From an uncultured Brachyspira sp. (GTDB taxonomy: Bacteria; Spirochaetota; Brachyspiria; Brachyspirales; Brachyspiraceae), in contig NZ_CALXKQ010000027.1 of NCBI RefSeq assembly GCF_944388875.1, positions 1 to 36,245 on the forward strand: 36,245 nt of DNA, given 5' to 3'. Of the stretch, positions 1-8,014 are shown piece by piece (positions within the stretch are counted from its first letter, which is position 1; the number at the start of each line of letters is the position of its first letter). Position numbers and translations under genes: made by a program. Below the pieces are notes generated by a model. That model was not told where the DNA came from. It did no database searches and worked only from the letters and a program-made list of their open reading frames with translations.

Positions 1-3
1 AGC

Positions 4-36
4 AAATTTATACTTTAGTATAAATTTAGTTTTTGC
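4..36 (+). terminator. Hairpin, probable terminator of a gene left of the window
   Basis: Perfect 11-base arms, AAATTTATACT (4-14) and AGTATAAATTT (17-27), are followed by a short T run (31-35, after AG). There is no gene to its left inside the window, so it probably ends a rightward transcript from outside. The arms are all A/T apart from one G/C pair, so it would be a weak terminator. Confidence 0.45.
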
Positions 37-119
37 GGAGTAATTTTTATAAATAATAAAATGATTTTAGATTTAAAACAACAAATACAATAGCTATAAA
101 TTTATTTTAATAAAAACTA

Positions 120-147
120 TTGACTTAAATTATAAATTTATTATAAT
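120..147 (+). promoter_or_regulatory. Promoter of the first tandem paralog
   Basis: TTGACT (120-125) and TATAAT (142-147) are separated by 16 bases and lie about 50 bases before the ATG at 200. A similar TTGACT/TATAAT pair precedes the neighbouring paralog, which supports the call. Confidence 0.6.
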
Positions 148-199
148 GATGATATACTTGACACTCGGTTATTAAATAATAATAAAGAGGTTATTTATT

Positions 200-628
200 A
201 TGAATGACTCAAGAGATGATTTTTATACTAACGTAATAAATAACTATGATGAATATCTAAAAATAGTAGATATATGTCATAATTTATCATCTATTAGAAT
301 TAACCATTTAATAAGAACATTCGGCGGATATAATTATGAGAATGAATGCTACTATAATGAATTTAAAAATAAAGAAATATCATATTCTATAGATATATAT
401 TGCGACAGAATAGATTCTACATGCTTAATAATTCATTCCAGCAGAGGAATTAAAGATTTGGAACAGTTATTAATAGATGAAGAGTGCATGTACGGCTTCA
501 GTAAATCCAGCGATGAAGATACTTTGTATAGAAAATTTGCATTTCCTAAAGAAGAGAAAAAATTATTCTTTATAACAGAAAAATTAATAAAAATTTTTAA
601 AGCTAGAACTATGAGTTTAACTCAGTAA
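200..628 (+). CDS. Hypothetical protein, first of two tandem paralogs
   Basis: This 142-residue protein belongs to no family I recognise. It is soluble-looking: no signal peptide, no membrane segment, many charged and aromatic residues. Roughly half its residues match the next gene at 734-1144, with shared blocks NNYDEY/KNYDEY near the N-terminus, FGGYNYE, ECYYN, YSIDIYC, DSTCLII and DEDTL followed by FPK. The ATG at 200 is preceded by AAGAGG at 185-190. It has its own promoter at 120-147. The C-terminal extension after IFK (about ten residues) is not shared with the paralog. The compact alternation of predicted strands and helices and the tandem duplication would fit a small immunity or adaptor protein, but nothing in the context identifies a partner. 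Confidence 0.8.
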   Translation: MNDSRDDFYTNVINNYDEYLKIVDICHNLSSIRINHLIRTFGGYNYENECYYNEFKNKEISYSIDIYCDRIDSTCLIIHSSRGIKDLEQLLIDEECMYGFSKSSDEDTLYRKFAFPKEEKKLFFITEKLIKIFKARTMSLTQ

Positions 629-646
629 TTTTTTTTGATTTTACTA

Positions 647-675
647 TTGACTAAATTTTATAAATTCAATATAAT
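647..675 (+). promoter_or_regulatory. Promoter of the second tandem paralog
   Basis: TTGACT (647-652) and TATAAT (670-675) have a 17-base spacer. The surrounding bases resemble the promoter of the first paralog (TATTGACT, then ATAAATT, then TATAATTT), suggesting that promoter and gene were duplicated together. Confidence 0.6.
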
Positions 676-733
676 TTTAATCCATATCAAATAATTTTTA
701 TTATGAATACTGATAATCAGGAATTTATTAATT

Positions 734-1144
734 GTGATAAAATCATACAGAGAACTATATTTTGATATATTAAAAAATTATGATGAATATATAAAAATGC
801 TTAATACATACAAAAATTCTTCTTCTATAATGATAAATTACTTAATTGAGAAATTCGGCGGATACAATTATGAAGATGAATGCTATTACAATATTTTTAA
901 GAAATCAGACGGTTCATACTACTCCATAGACATTTACTGCAATAAATTTGATTCAACTTGTTTAATAATATATTCAAGCAAAGGTTCTAATGAATTAAAC
1001 AATATATTAAAAGAAAATAATATAATCGGATTTAATATGTCTGAGGATGAAGATACATTATTTATGAAGCTTAATTTTCCAAAAGATGAAAACAAACTCT
1101 ATTATATAACAGATAAGCTAATTAATATATTTAATTCTATATAA
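734..1144 (+). CDS. Hypothetical protein, second of two tandem paralogs
   Basis: This 136-residue protein is the paralog of the gene at 200-628, sharing the blocks KNYDEY, FGGYNYE, ECYYN, YSIDIYC, DSTCLII and DEDTL. The start is a GTG at 734, preceded by AGGA at 719-722. The ATG at 703 is out of frame and ends after about 20 codons. The conserved N-terminus aligns with the first paralog when the GTG is used. No known domain, signal peptide or membrane helix is visible. Its stop codon is immediately adjacent to the stop codon of the convergent deacylase gene at 1145, leaving no intergenic base and no room for a separate terminator. Function unknown. Confidence 0.78.
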   Translation: MIKSYRELYFDILKNYDEYIKMLNTYKNSSSIMINYLIEKFGGYNYEDECYYNIFKKSDGSYYSIDIYCNKFDSTCLIIYSSKGSNELNNILKENNIIGFNMSEDEDTLFMKLNFPKDENKLYYITDKLINIFNSI

Positions 1145-1642
1145 TCAAATATCTATAATTTCTATATTATTATTATTTGTCTTTTTTACTAACTTTATTA
1201 AATCAGCATATTCAAGAAAAACAGTTGCCGTATTATCGCATGGATGTATGCCTATTATATTATTAGTTTCAGGAGATGTTAAATCTCTGTCTATTATAAA
1301 ATTAACTTTTCCTTCTTTATCGTATAGAAGTCCGAATGGAGATACTGCTCCTTTAGTGAGATTAAGATATTTTTGTAAATCCTCTTCGCTTGCAAATGTG
1401 AGTTTAGCTTCTAATTTTGAACTTAAATCTTTCAAATTAAGTCTTTTAGCTTCTTCCATTATAACTAGAAAATATCTTTTAGTTTTTCTGCAAAATAAGA
1501 ATATATTTTTTATTATTCTTCCTTTCTTATCTAGTTCAAGTTCAAGCATCTCTTCCATAGTATAAACAGCTTTATGTTCAACTGCTTCATATTTAATATT
1601 ATTTTCTTTTAAAATATTATAAATTTCTTCTTTATTGCTCAT
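1145..1642 (-). CDS. YbaK/PrdX-type aminoacyl-tRNA deacylase
   Basis: The 165-residue protein matches the YbaK/ProRS-associated (INS) editing domain, especially the stand-alone PrdX (ProX) branch. These proteins hydrolyse misacylated tRNA such as Ala-tRNA(Pro) in the cytoplasm. Visible marks are the early EAVEHKAVYTMEE segment, the KNIFLFCRKTKRYFL strand carrying the lysine expected at the active site, the GAVSPFGLL loop and the C-terminal HPCDNTATV motif, all typical of PrdX. Length is normal for a single-domain PrdX. A TATAAT-like box lies about 25 bases upstream on the minus strand, with a possible TGGACT -35 that overlaps the terminator of the preceding GTPase cluster, so it probably has its own promoter. 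The exact tRNA substrate is inferred from family only. Confidence 0.87.
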   Translation of the reverse strand: MSNKEEIYNILKENNIKYEAVEHKAVYTMEEMLELELDKKGRIIKNIFLFCRKTKRYFLVIMEEAKRLNLKDLSSKLEAKLTFASEEDLQKYLNLTKGAVSPFGLLYDKEGKVNFIIDRDLTSPETNNIIGIHPCDNTATVFLEYADLIKLVKKTNNNNIEIIDI

Positions 1643-1691
1643 AATAAATCCAATTTTTTTAATGAATATTATAATATCTTTTTATTAAAAG

Positions 1692-1723
1692 TCCATAGCA
1701 ATATATAAAAATACTGCTATGGA
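1692..1723 (-). terminator. Terminator of the dynamin-like GTPase cluster
   Basis: Nine-base perfect arms, TCCATAGCA (1692-1700) and TGCTATGGA (1715-1723), enclose a 14-base loop. Read on the minus strand the hairpin is followed by CTTTTAATAAA. It starts 14 bases beyond the stop codon of the 738-residue GTPase, so it should separate the GTPase cluster from the deacylase gene. Confidence 0.65.
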
Positions 1724-1736
1724 TTAATATAATTTT

Positions 1737-3953
1737 TTAAGATAAATAACTATTTTTAATATTATTTAAATCTTCTATGGCATTTTCATAAAGTGATTTA
1801 TATTTTTCTTTATTCTCCAACTCTTTGCGAAGTTTTTCAGATTCTTCTTTTATATTATTAGTAAGTTTTTCTATTAATGTTCCTGCTTCAGAATCTAATT
1901 TGGAAGTTATTTCAGAAGACCTAGACCTTATTATATTGCCCATATCCCTAACTATTGAAGATAAAACTCTTCTCAAAGCATTCTGCAATTCGCTTACAGA
2001 AGTTTCGCTTTTTCCAGACACTGCACTAATTACATCTTCTGCATAATCTTTGCTTATATCAATATTTGGAAGAGAAATGCCTCTTAATACTTTTTTAAGA
2101 GGATATATAATATCATCAACATCAAAATCTTTGTCGCCTAAGTCAAATACGCCAGAAACAGACTGTATTATTTCTACAGGGAAAGTTTCATGGTCTATAA
2201 TATTTTTACAAGTTTCATTAATTAATGTTCTTGACTTTTTCAAAGCCTGATTTACATTTTCTATAGCATCATGAGTGGAGGCATAGGAAATATTCCTTGT
2301 TCTTGTTTGTTCCTCTGTTCCTCCTATACCTAAAAACCTTGCTATTCCGCTTAAAATTCCTCTTTTTTTTACAGTTACCGTATGTTGCTCTGTTCTAGTT
2401 CTCTCCTGTACATTTGCAAAATCATTTGCTAAATCATCTATTTCATTAATCAAGTCATAGAATTTTACCTTTACTTCATGTATCTTAGAATCATAAATAT
2501 CCTCTATTCTTCCTTTTAATTTAGAAACAACAGAAAGATTTTTTTTAAGCTTTTCATTCAATGTTCCTATATCTGCATTAATGAACTCATTATATCTCAT
2601 ATTGATATTGTCAATTAAACTATTTAAAGCATTATCTATAGATTTTCTTTTTCCTAAAACTAGATCATTTATTTTATCTTGAAATATTTTTTCAGCTCTT
2701 GCAACTAAACTAGGTATAACTTCTTTATTAAATACATCAATATTAGCTAATTCCATAAGACCGTCTTTAGATAAATCAGCTTTAGGATATGCCCTTTGAA
2801 GCTGTTTTTTAGTATGTTCTTCTTCTTCAGATAAATTATCATAATGCTTGGCAATATTATAGCACATAGAACTTATTAAATATGTTTTGGCGTTCTCTAA
2901 AGATTTTTTTCTATCATCATCCTTTGTCATATATTTACCTATCAGACCTCTGTACTGAGAATCTAATTTCGATGATATTGCTGATACAGCTACATTAATA
3001 TCTTCATTATATTTTTTTGCTTCTCCTATTAATCCGTTATCAAATTTGCTTCCTATAACAAATACTTCTCTAATTCCATTTTCAGGCAGATGCTCTGTAA
3101 ATAATGAAACATCCTGAGAATCAAAAAACTGAGATGACTGAGATAATAAAAATACCGCATCGCATTTGCTTAAAAAAGTACGTGTTAGATTACCGCGGCT
3201 TATAACAGGGTCATTTAATCCTGGAGTATCTACTATATCAAAATCTTTTATAGCATCTATATTCAAAAATAATTCTACATATTTTACTATAGCAGTGTAT
3301 GCTCCGTTAGCTCCTACATAATCTTCTAATCTATTTTTTAAATCATTAGCAGAAGAAATATTATCTAAAATCTCAAAATTATCTTTCTCTGATGAATTGA
3401 TTTTAGATTCAAGTCTGGCGGCATTTTTATTAAAAAGCTCATACATCTCAAAAAAAGCCTTATTGCTCTCTGATACATTATCCATTGATTTTAATAATTC
3501 CATATCGCTTTTATTTACAGGCTCTCTATTTTTCTCTCTTAATTTAGCATTCATTTCTTCTCTTTTCTGATCTATTAAATTTTTTGCTTTTTTAGCACCT
3601 TCTTTAATATTATCCCAATCAGTATTGTTAAAGAAATGAACCTTAGCATAGTTTTTTTCACTGTATCTTATTTTAGTTAAAGCAGCAGTCATAGGAGTTA
3701 CAGCTTTAGGAAGAATATCCTCTCCTTCAAAAAATAATGCATTCAAAAAAGATGATTTGCCTGCCTTTACCTGACCTACTATAGCTATAGTTAAAGTTTT
3801 ATCCTCACTCTCTAATCGCTCCAATCCTTCTGTTAAAGATGAAAAACTATCTTTTATATCAGAAAGAGATATATCATCCAGCAACTCTTTATACGATGAT
3901 GATTCTAATTTTGATATCATATCTTTTACTTTTTGTGAAAAATTATTATTCAT
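1737..3953 (-). CDS. Dynamin-like GTPase (738 aa), third gene of cluster
   Basis: This is a large bacterial dynamin-family GTPase. The G domain shows G1 GQVKAGKSS (residues 60-68), a G2-like VTPMTA with the switch threonine (85-90), G3 DTPG (242-245) and a weak G4-like SKFD (303-306) where N/TKxD is usual. A long charged insert lies between G2 and G3 (about 110-230). The C-terminal half is predominantly helical with coiled-coil character, including a basic/glycine patch near 530-550 that could be a membrane-contacting tip. No clear transmembrane helix is seen. The ATG is preceded by AGGAG. It lies 18 bases after the TPR-GTPase gene and closes the three-gene unit. Family knowledge suggests GTP-dependent membrane remodelling; the actual target is unknown. 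Confidence 0.85.
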   Translation of the reverse strand: MNNNFSQKVKDMISKLESSSYKELLDDISLSDIKDSFSSLTEGLERLESEDKTLTIAIVGQVKAGKSSFLNALFFEGEDILPKAVTPMTAALTKIRYSEKNYAKVHFFNNTDWDNIKEGAKKAKNLIDQKREEMNAKLREKNREPVNKSDMELLKSMDNVSESNKAFFEMYELFNKNAARLESKINSSEKDNFEILDNISSANDLKNRLEDYVGANGAYTAIVKYVELFLNIDAIKDFDIVDTPGLNDPVISRGNLTRTFLSKCDAVFLLSQSSQFFDSQDVSLFTEHLPENGIREVFVIGSKFDNGLIGEAKKYNEDINVAVSAISSKLDSQYRGLIGKYMTKDDDRKKSLENAKTYLISSMCYNIAKHYDNLSEEEEHTKKQLQRAYPKADLSKDGLMELANIDVFNKEVIPSLVARAEKIFQDKINDLVLGKRKSIDNALNSLIDNINMRYNEFINADIGTLNEKLKKNLSVVSKLKGRIEDIYDSKIHEVKVKFYDLINEIDDLANDFANVQERTRTEQHTVTVKKRGILSGIARFLGIGGTEEQTRTRNISYASTHDAIENVNQALKKSRTLINETCKNIIDHETFPVEIIQSVSGVFDLGDKDFDVDDIIYPLKKVLRGISLPNIDISKDYAEDVISAVSGKSETSVSELQNALRRVLSSIVRDMGNIIRSRSSEITSKLDSEAGTLIEKLTNNIKEESEKLRKELENKEKYKSLYENAIEDLNNIKNSYLS

Positions 3954-3971
3954 ATTTTTCTCCTAGTTTTA

Positions 3972-5528
3972 TTATATAGATAAATTAGATGCTCTGTTAA
4001 AAGCAAATAAAGATTCCTTAAATTGTCCGCTTTCACTATAAGCCCAAGCAAGAAGCCTCCAGCTTTCATAATCCTTACTATTTATTTCTACTGCTTTTTT
4101 CAAAGACTCTATGGTTTTTTTATAATTATTAAGACCAGAATATGCAAGACCTAGCTGATACCATAAATTAAAGCTATCAGAATGTGTAGGAATAAGAAAC
4201 TCTAATTCTTTTACAGCATCATTATATTTATGAAGCCTATTGAATTCTACTGCCTTTTTTAATGCTGTTTCATCTATAGTTTTATAAGTTTTATTTGTTT
4301 TTTTCTCTTTTACTGTTTCGCTTGCTTTTTTAGGTTTTAAATTAGGTATTAATTTTAATATAAAAGAATCCATTTCCATACATACTCTTTTTAATTCTTT
4401 TATGATAAAGTCTATATTATTTCTCTGTATCTTTATCTTTGATAAAACTTTATTAATATCACTTATTTTATCGCTGGATTTTAATCCCAAATGCATTTTA
4501 GCCAAATTAGAAATCTCTGTTTCTAATGACAAATCCTTTTCTATATTACTATAATAACTTTCAAAACTTTCAAATAATTCTTTTATATCTTCTATTCCCT
4601 CATCTTTTACTTTGTCATTAACATCCTTAAAAACTTTGAATAAAATATCAAATCCATCCTGAAAGTCTTCGGGATATTTAGATGAATAAAGATATATTTC
4701 TATATTATCTAAACCCTCATCTTCTAAAGTACTTTTTATATTATCATAAACTTCCTGTGCCTTACTTTTTGTAAGCAAATCAGCCTTATTTAATACTATT
4801 ATCTTAGGCTTATCAGAAGCATAATCCTGAAGAAAATTTATATCATCCTCTTTAATTGTACCATTTGTTATATCTATTACCCATATAACATAATCCGCTC
4901 CCTTTATACCCTCTATAGCCATATTCTTATCATCTTCTTCCAAACTCAGATCCGAACTCTCACCTGTATAACCTGGGGTATCTAATAAAGCTATATTTTG
5001 AAAATTTAATTTTTTGGTATGAAGCGAAACATATCTTATCATGCTTCTTACATTCTGATGATATTCATTAGAAAAACTATGCGTTACAAAATCATATAAA
5101 TCTTCATCTATCTTAGTACGTCCGCTGAAATGATTTCTTATATAAAGAGTGTCATTTTCATCCTTATCATCATAAACTACATAAGTATTTAATGCTGTTG
5201 TAGGCTCTATAGATGTAGGAAGAACATCATTTTTTAGAAAAGAATTTATCATGCTTGTTTTACCAGAACTAAATTGTCCGCATAAAGCTATTACATTTTT
5301 ATGATAATAAAGAGGAAAATTAACTGCATTTTCTACCTTCTCGCATAGCTCTTTTAATCTTTTTAAATGTCCGCCGTTTGGAAGATTTTTCTCATCGCAT
5401 AAATTTACTAAATAATTATAACGCTCCCAAAGGAGTTTTAATATTTTTAATTCATTTGAGTCATCAGGCTGCTTGGATAATATCTCCAAAACCTTCTTAT
5501 GTTTTAATATATTCCCTTCTAAACTCAT
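3972..5528 (-). CDS. Dynamin-like GTPase with C-terminal TPRs (518 aa)
   Basis: The G domain carries G1 GQFSSGKT (84-91), G2 EPTTA (108-112), G3 DTPG (183-186) and a canonical G4 NKAD (247-250), so GTP binding is expected. A helical middle region follows, then a stretch of about 95 residues with tetratricopeptide-like repeats (about 423-518; WYQLGLAYSGLNNYKKTIE and WRLLAWAYSESGQFKESL mark two units). The TPR tail replaces the membrane-binding tip expected in a dynamin, which suggests that this protein docks on another protein, perhaps one of the two flanking GTPases. RBS AAAGGA precedes the ATG. It is the middle gene of the cluster: 75 bases after the membrane-anchored GTPase and 18 bases before the 738-residue one. 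Confidence 0.84.
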   Translation of the reverse strand: MSLEGNILKHKKVLEILSKQPDDSNELKILKLLWERYNYLVNLCDEKNLPNGGHLKRLKELCEKVENAVNFPLYYHKNVIALCGQFSSGKTSMINSFLKNDVLPTSIEPTTALNTYVVYDDKDENDTLYIRNHFSGRTKIDEDLYDFVTHSFSNEYHQNVRSMIRYVSLHTKKLNFQNIALLDTPGYTGESSDLSLEEDDKNMAIEGIKGADYVIWVIDITNGTIKEDDINFLQDYASDKPKIIVLNKADLLTKSKAQEVYDNIKSTLEDEGLDNIEIYLYSSKYPEDFQDGFDILFKVFKDVNDKVKDEGIEDIKELFESFESYYSNIEKDLSLETEISNLAKMHLGLKSSDKISDINKVLSKIKIQRNNIDFIIKELKRVCMEMDSFILKLIPNLKPKKASETVKEKKTNKTYKTIDETALKKAVEFNRLHKYNDAVKELEFLIPTHSDSFNLWYQLGLAYSGLNNYKKTIESLKKAVEINSKDYESWRLLAWAYSESGQFKESLFAFNRASNLSI

Positions 5529-5603
5529 TATAATATTCCTTTCTTAAATCAAAATGCCCTTCCTAAATTATTTATTTTTCATCTGCATAAATGAATTGAT
5601 AAT

Positions 5604-7331
5604 TTATAATAAAGTATTCATTTCTGAAATTATATTATTAACTTTGTTTAAATCTTCCTGCATTTCATTTTTAAGAGCTTCAAATTCACTTTCTTTTTGT
5701 TTTTTCTCTTCCAAAAGAGAATTTAAAGTTTCTTCTATAGATTTAACATCATCTTCAAATTTAGCTCTTACAGCATCTATAAAGTTTCCAGTCTGCTCTG
5801 ACACCATAGCTTCTACCTTGCTTCTAATCTGAGATAATACACTAGGTATAACACTACCTGTAATTTGTGATTTTATCTGTTCATTTTGAGCATTCTCATT
5901 GCCTGATTTGAATAATCCTGATAATAAAGGCAAAGCAGCTATTACCAAAGCTCCAACTATAGGCAAAGCAACAGAGGAAAGAGTAACAGCAGTACTTACA
6001 GCCGCAGTAGCACCCAAAGTACCTGCAACTGTAACACCAGCTGTAGTTAATAATCTTGATTGTATAAACTCCTTTAATATATCAGACATATCATCTACAG
6101 TTTTATGTGCCAAACTTAAATCTCCTACATTAGGAGAAGCTACAAGTAAATCGCCTAATGCAGAATCAAAGCTTAACTGAAGTCTTGCATAAATATCTCC
6201 TAAAGCCTTATTTAAATTTCTATCGCTGCTTGATACTATAACAGGTCTTACAATCTGATTAATAGCATCTCCTAAACCAGAAGAATTTTCTTTCACCTTT
6301 GAAACAAGCATATCCGCATTAGAGCTTAAAGCATTAGATATATCAGAAATTATATTTGAAACTACTTCTCCATTAACTTTATTTTTTATATTTATAATTT
6401 CTCTGTCTATAATATTTTCTATTTCCTTTTTTTTATTTTTTACTGAATTTATATTCTCATTTATTTCTTTAGCATCTAAAAAACTATATTTAATTTTTCT
6501 ATCTAATTCGCTTTTTAATTCATTTTCTATTAAATATGCTATATGATTTTTTATAAACTTCTTAACTATAGAATCAACTTCTACATTCCTTATAACATTA
6601 TCAAAATCTGCTAAATCATCATTTATAGAAGAAACCGCCCCTACAAAAACTTCCTCTCCTATATTATCATATATAACATCTCTTGAATATTTTTTTATAT
6701 CCTCTATATCTTTAGACATTTTTAAATCTGATTTTGTAATAATTAAAGCAAAGTTAAGCTTATATAATTCAAGTTCTTTCAAAAAGGATAAAAGAGAATC
6801 TTTAGGTGTTCCCTGTGCTGCATCCATAATTACTATAAAAAATGAGGCGTCATTTAGATAATTTTGTATGGCTTTATTATGCTGCTCATAACCTGAATCA
6901 AGTCCTGGCATATCTACTATTGTAATATCTGTCAAAGTTTTTAATTTACTGCTGTTAATATACATTTTAACATACTGACAGGAATTTGATGTTAATTCAG
7001 ATAAATGCTCTATAGTATTTTTTGAAACATTACCATTATTATCAACTATTTCTAAATAATTCTCATCAGAATAATATAATTCACATGCAACAGCAGTTAA
7101 TGGAGTTATATCTTCAGGTAAATACTTAAAACCAAAATACTTATTTAATAATGAACTTTTACCAGAACTAAATAATCCTATTAAGGGAGCATTAACCTTG
7201 AAATTAGAAATGATGTTTTTTTTAGCTTCCAATAATTCTTTAGTCTTGCTGAAGTCATACTTTGAAGCTATATCTACGCAGGAATTTACAATAGATATTG
7301 ATTTTTCTTTAATAATATTTACAGATGACAT
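5604..7331 (-). CDS. Dynamin-like GTPase with membrane hairpin (575 aa)
   Basis: This is a bacterial dynamin-like protein. It has G1 GLFSSGKSS (52-60), G2 DITPLTA (74-80), G3 DMPG (140-143) and G4 TKSD (199-202). A long helical stalk with coiled-coil character follows. Residues about 428-473 are almost wholly hydrophobic and rich in Ala, Gly, Val and Thr, which would form a membrane hairpin or paddle like those that anchor other bacterial dynamins. A charged C-terminal coiled coil (about 530-575) ends the protein. It is the promoter-proximal gene of the cluster, with a TTGATT/TATTAT promoter at 7366-7394 and an AAAGGA ribosome binding site. It is inferred to act at the inner face of the cytoplasmic membrane with the next two gene products. 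Confidence 0.86.
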   Translation of the reverse strand: MSSVNIIKEKSISIVNSCVDIASKYDFSKTKELLEAKKNIISNFKVNAPLIGLFSSGKSSLLNKYFGFKYLPEDITPLTAVACELYYSDENYLEIVDNNGNVSKNTIEHLSELTSNSCQYVKMYINSSKLKTLTDITIVDMPGLDSGYEQHNKAIQNYLNDASFFIVIMDAAQGTPKDSLLSFLKELELYKLNFALIITKSDLKMSKDIEDIKKYSRDVIYDNIGEEVFVGAVSSINDDLADFDNVIRNVEVDSIVKKFIKNHIAYLIENELKSELDRKIKYSFLDAKEINENINSVKNKKKEIENIIDREIINIKNKVNGEVVSNIISDISNALSSNADMLVSKVKENSSGLGDAINQIVRPVIVSSSDRNLNKALGDIYARLQLSFDSALGDLLVASPNVGDLSLAHKTVDDMSDILKEFIQSRLLTTAGVTVAGTLGATAAVSTAVTLSSVALPIVGALVIAALPLLSGLFKSGNENAQNEQIKSQITGSVIPSVLSQIRSKVEAMVSEQTGNFIDAVRAKFEDDVKSIEETLNSLLEEKKQKESEFEALKNEMQEDLNKVNNIISEMNTLL

Positions 7332-7365
7332 AATATATCCTTTATAAAAAAATTATAATAAGCAT

Positions 7366-7394
7366 ATAATATCATACAATAAAATATAAATCAA
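7366..7394 (-). promoter_or_regulatory. Promoter of the dynamin-like GTPase cluster
   Basis: On the minus strand TTGATT (7394-7389) and TATTAT (7371-7366) are 17 bases apart, about 35 bases before the start codon at 7331. It lies just beyond the V-ATPase terminator, so the GTPase cluster can be transcribed independently. Confidence 0.6.
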
Positions 7395-7415
7395 ATATAA
7401 CATGTAATTATCAAT

Positions 7416-7450
7416 AAAAAATCCGTAAGAGTATTATCACTCCTACGGAT
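7416..7450 (-). terminator. Terminator of the V-ATPase operon
   Basis: Twelve-base arms, ATCCGTAAGAGT (7421-7432) and ACTCCTACGGAT (7439-7450), pair fully when a G.U is allowed on the minus-strand transcript, with a 6-base loop. A T run (A5 at 7416-7420 on the plus strand) follows. It lies about 35 bases after the stop of subunit K. Confidence 0.88.
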
Positions 7451-7483
7451 TTCTATTTATTCACTTTTATTAATTTTACTTAA

Positions 7484-8014
<531 letters not shown>

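Noticed and set aside
158-163. TTGACA as an alternative promoter for the first paralog
   Set aside because: At 16-18 bases the -10 would overlap the ribosome binding site; the TTGACT/TATAAT pair at 120-147 fits better.
5554-6180. Open frames on the plus strand opposite the membrane-anchored GTPase
   Set aside because: They mirror the Ala/Val-rich hairpin and coiled coil of the real gene and have no start signals.
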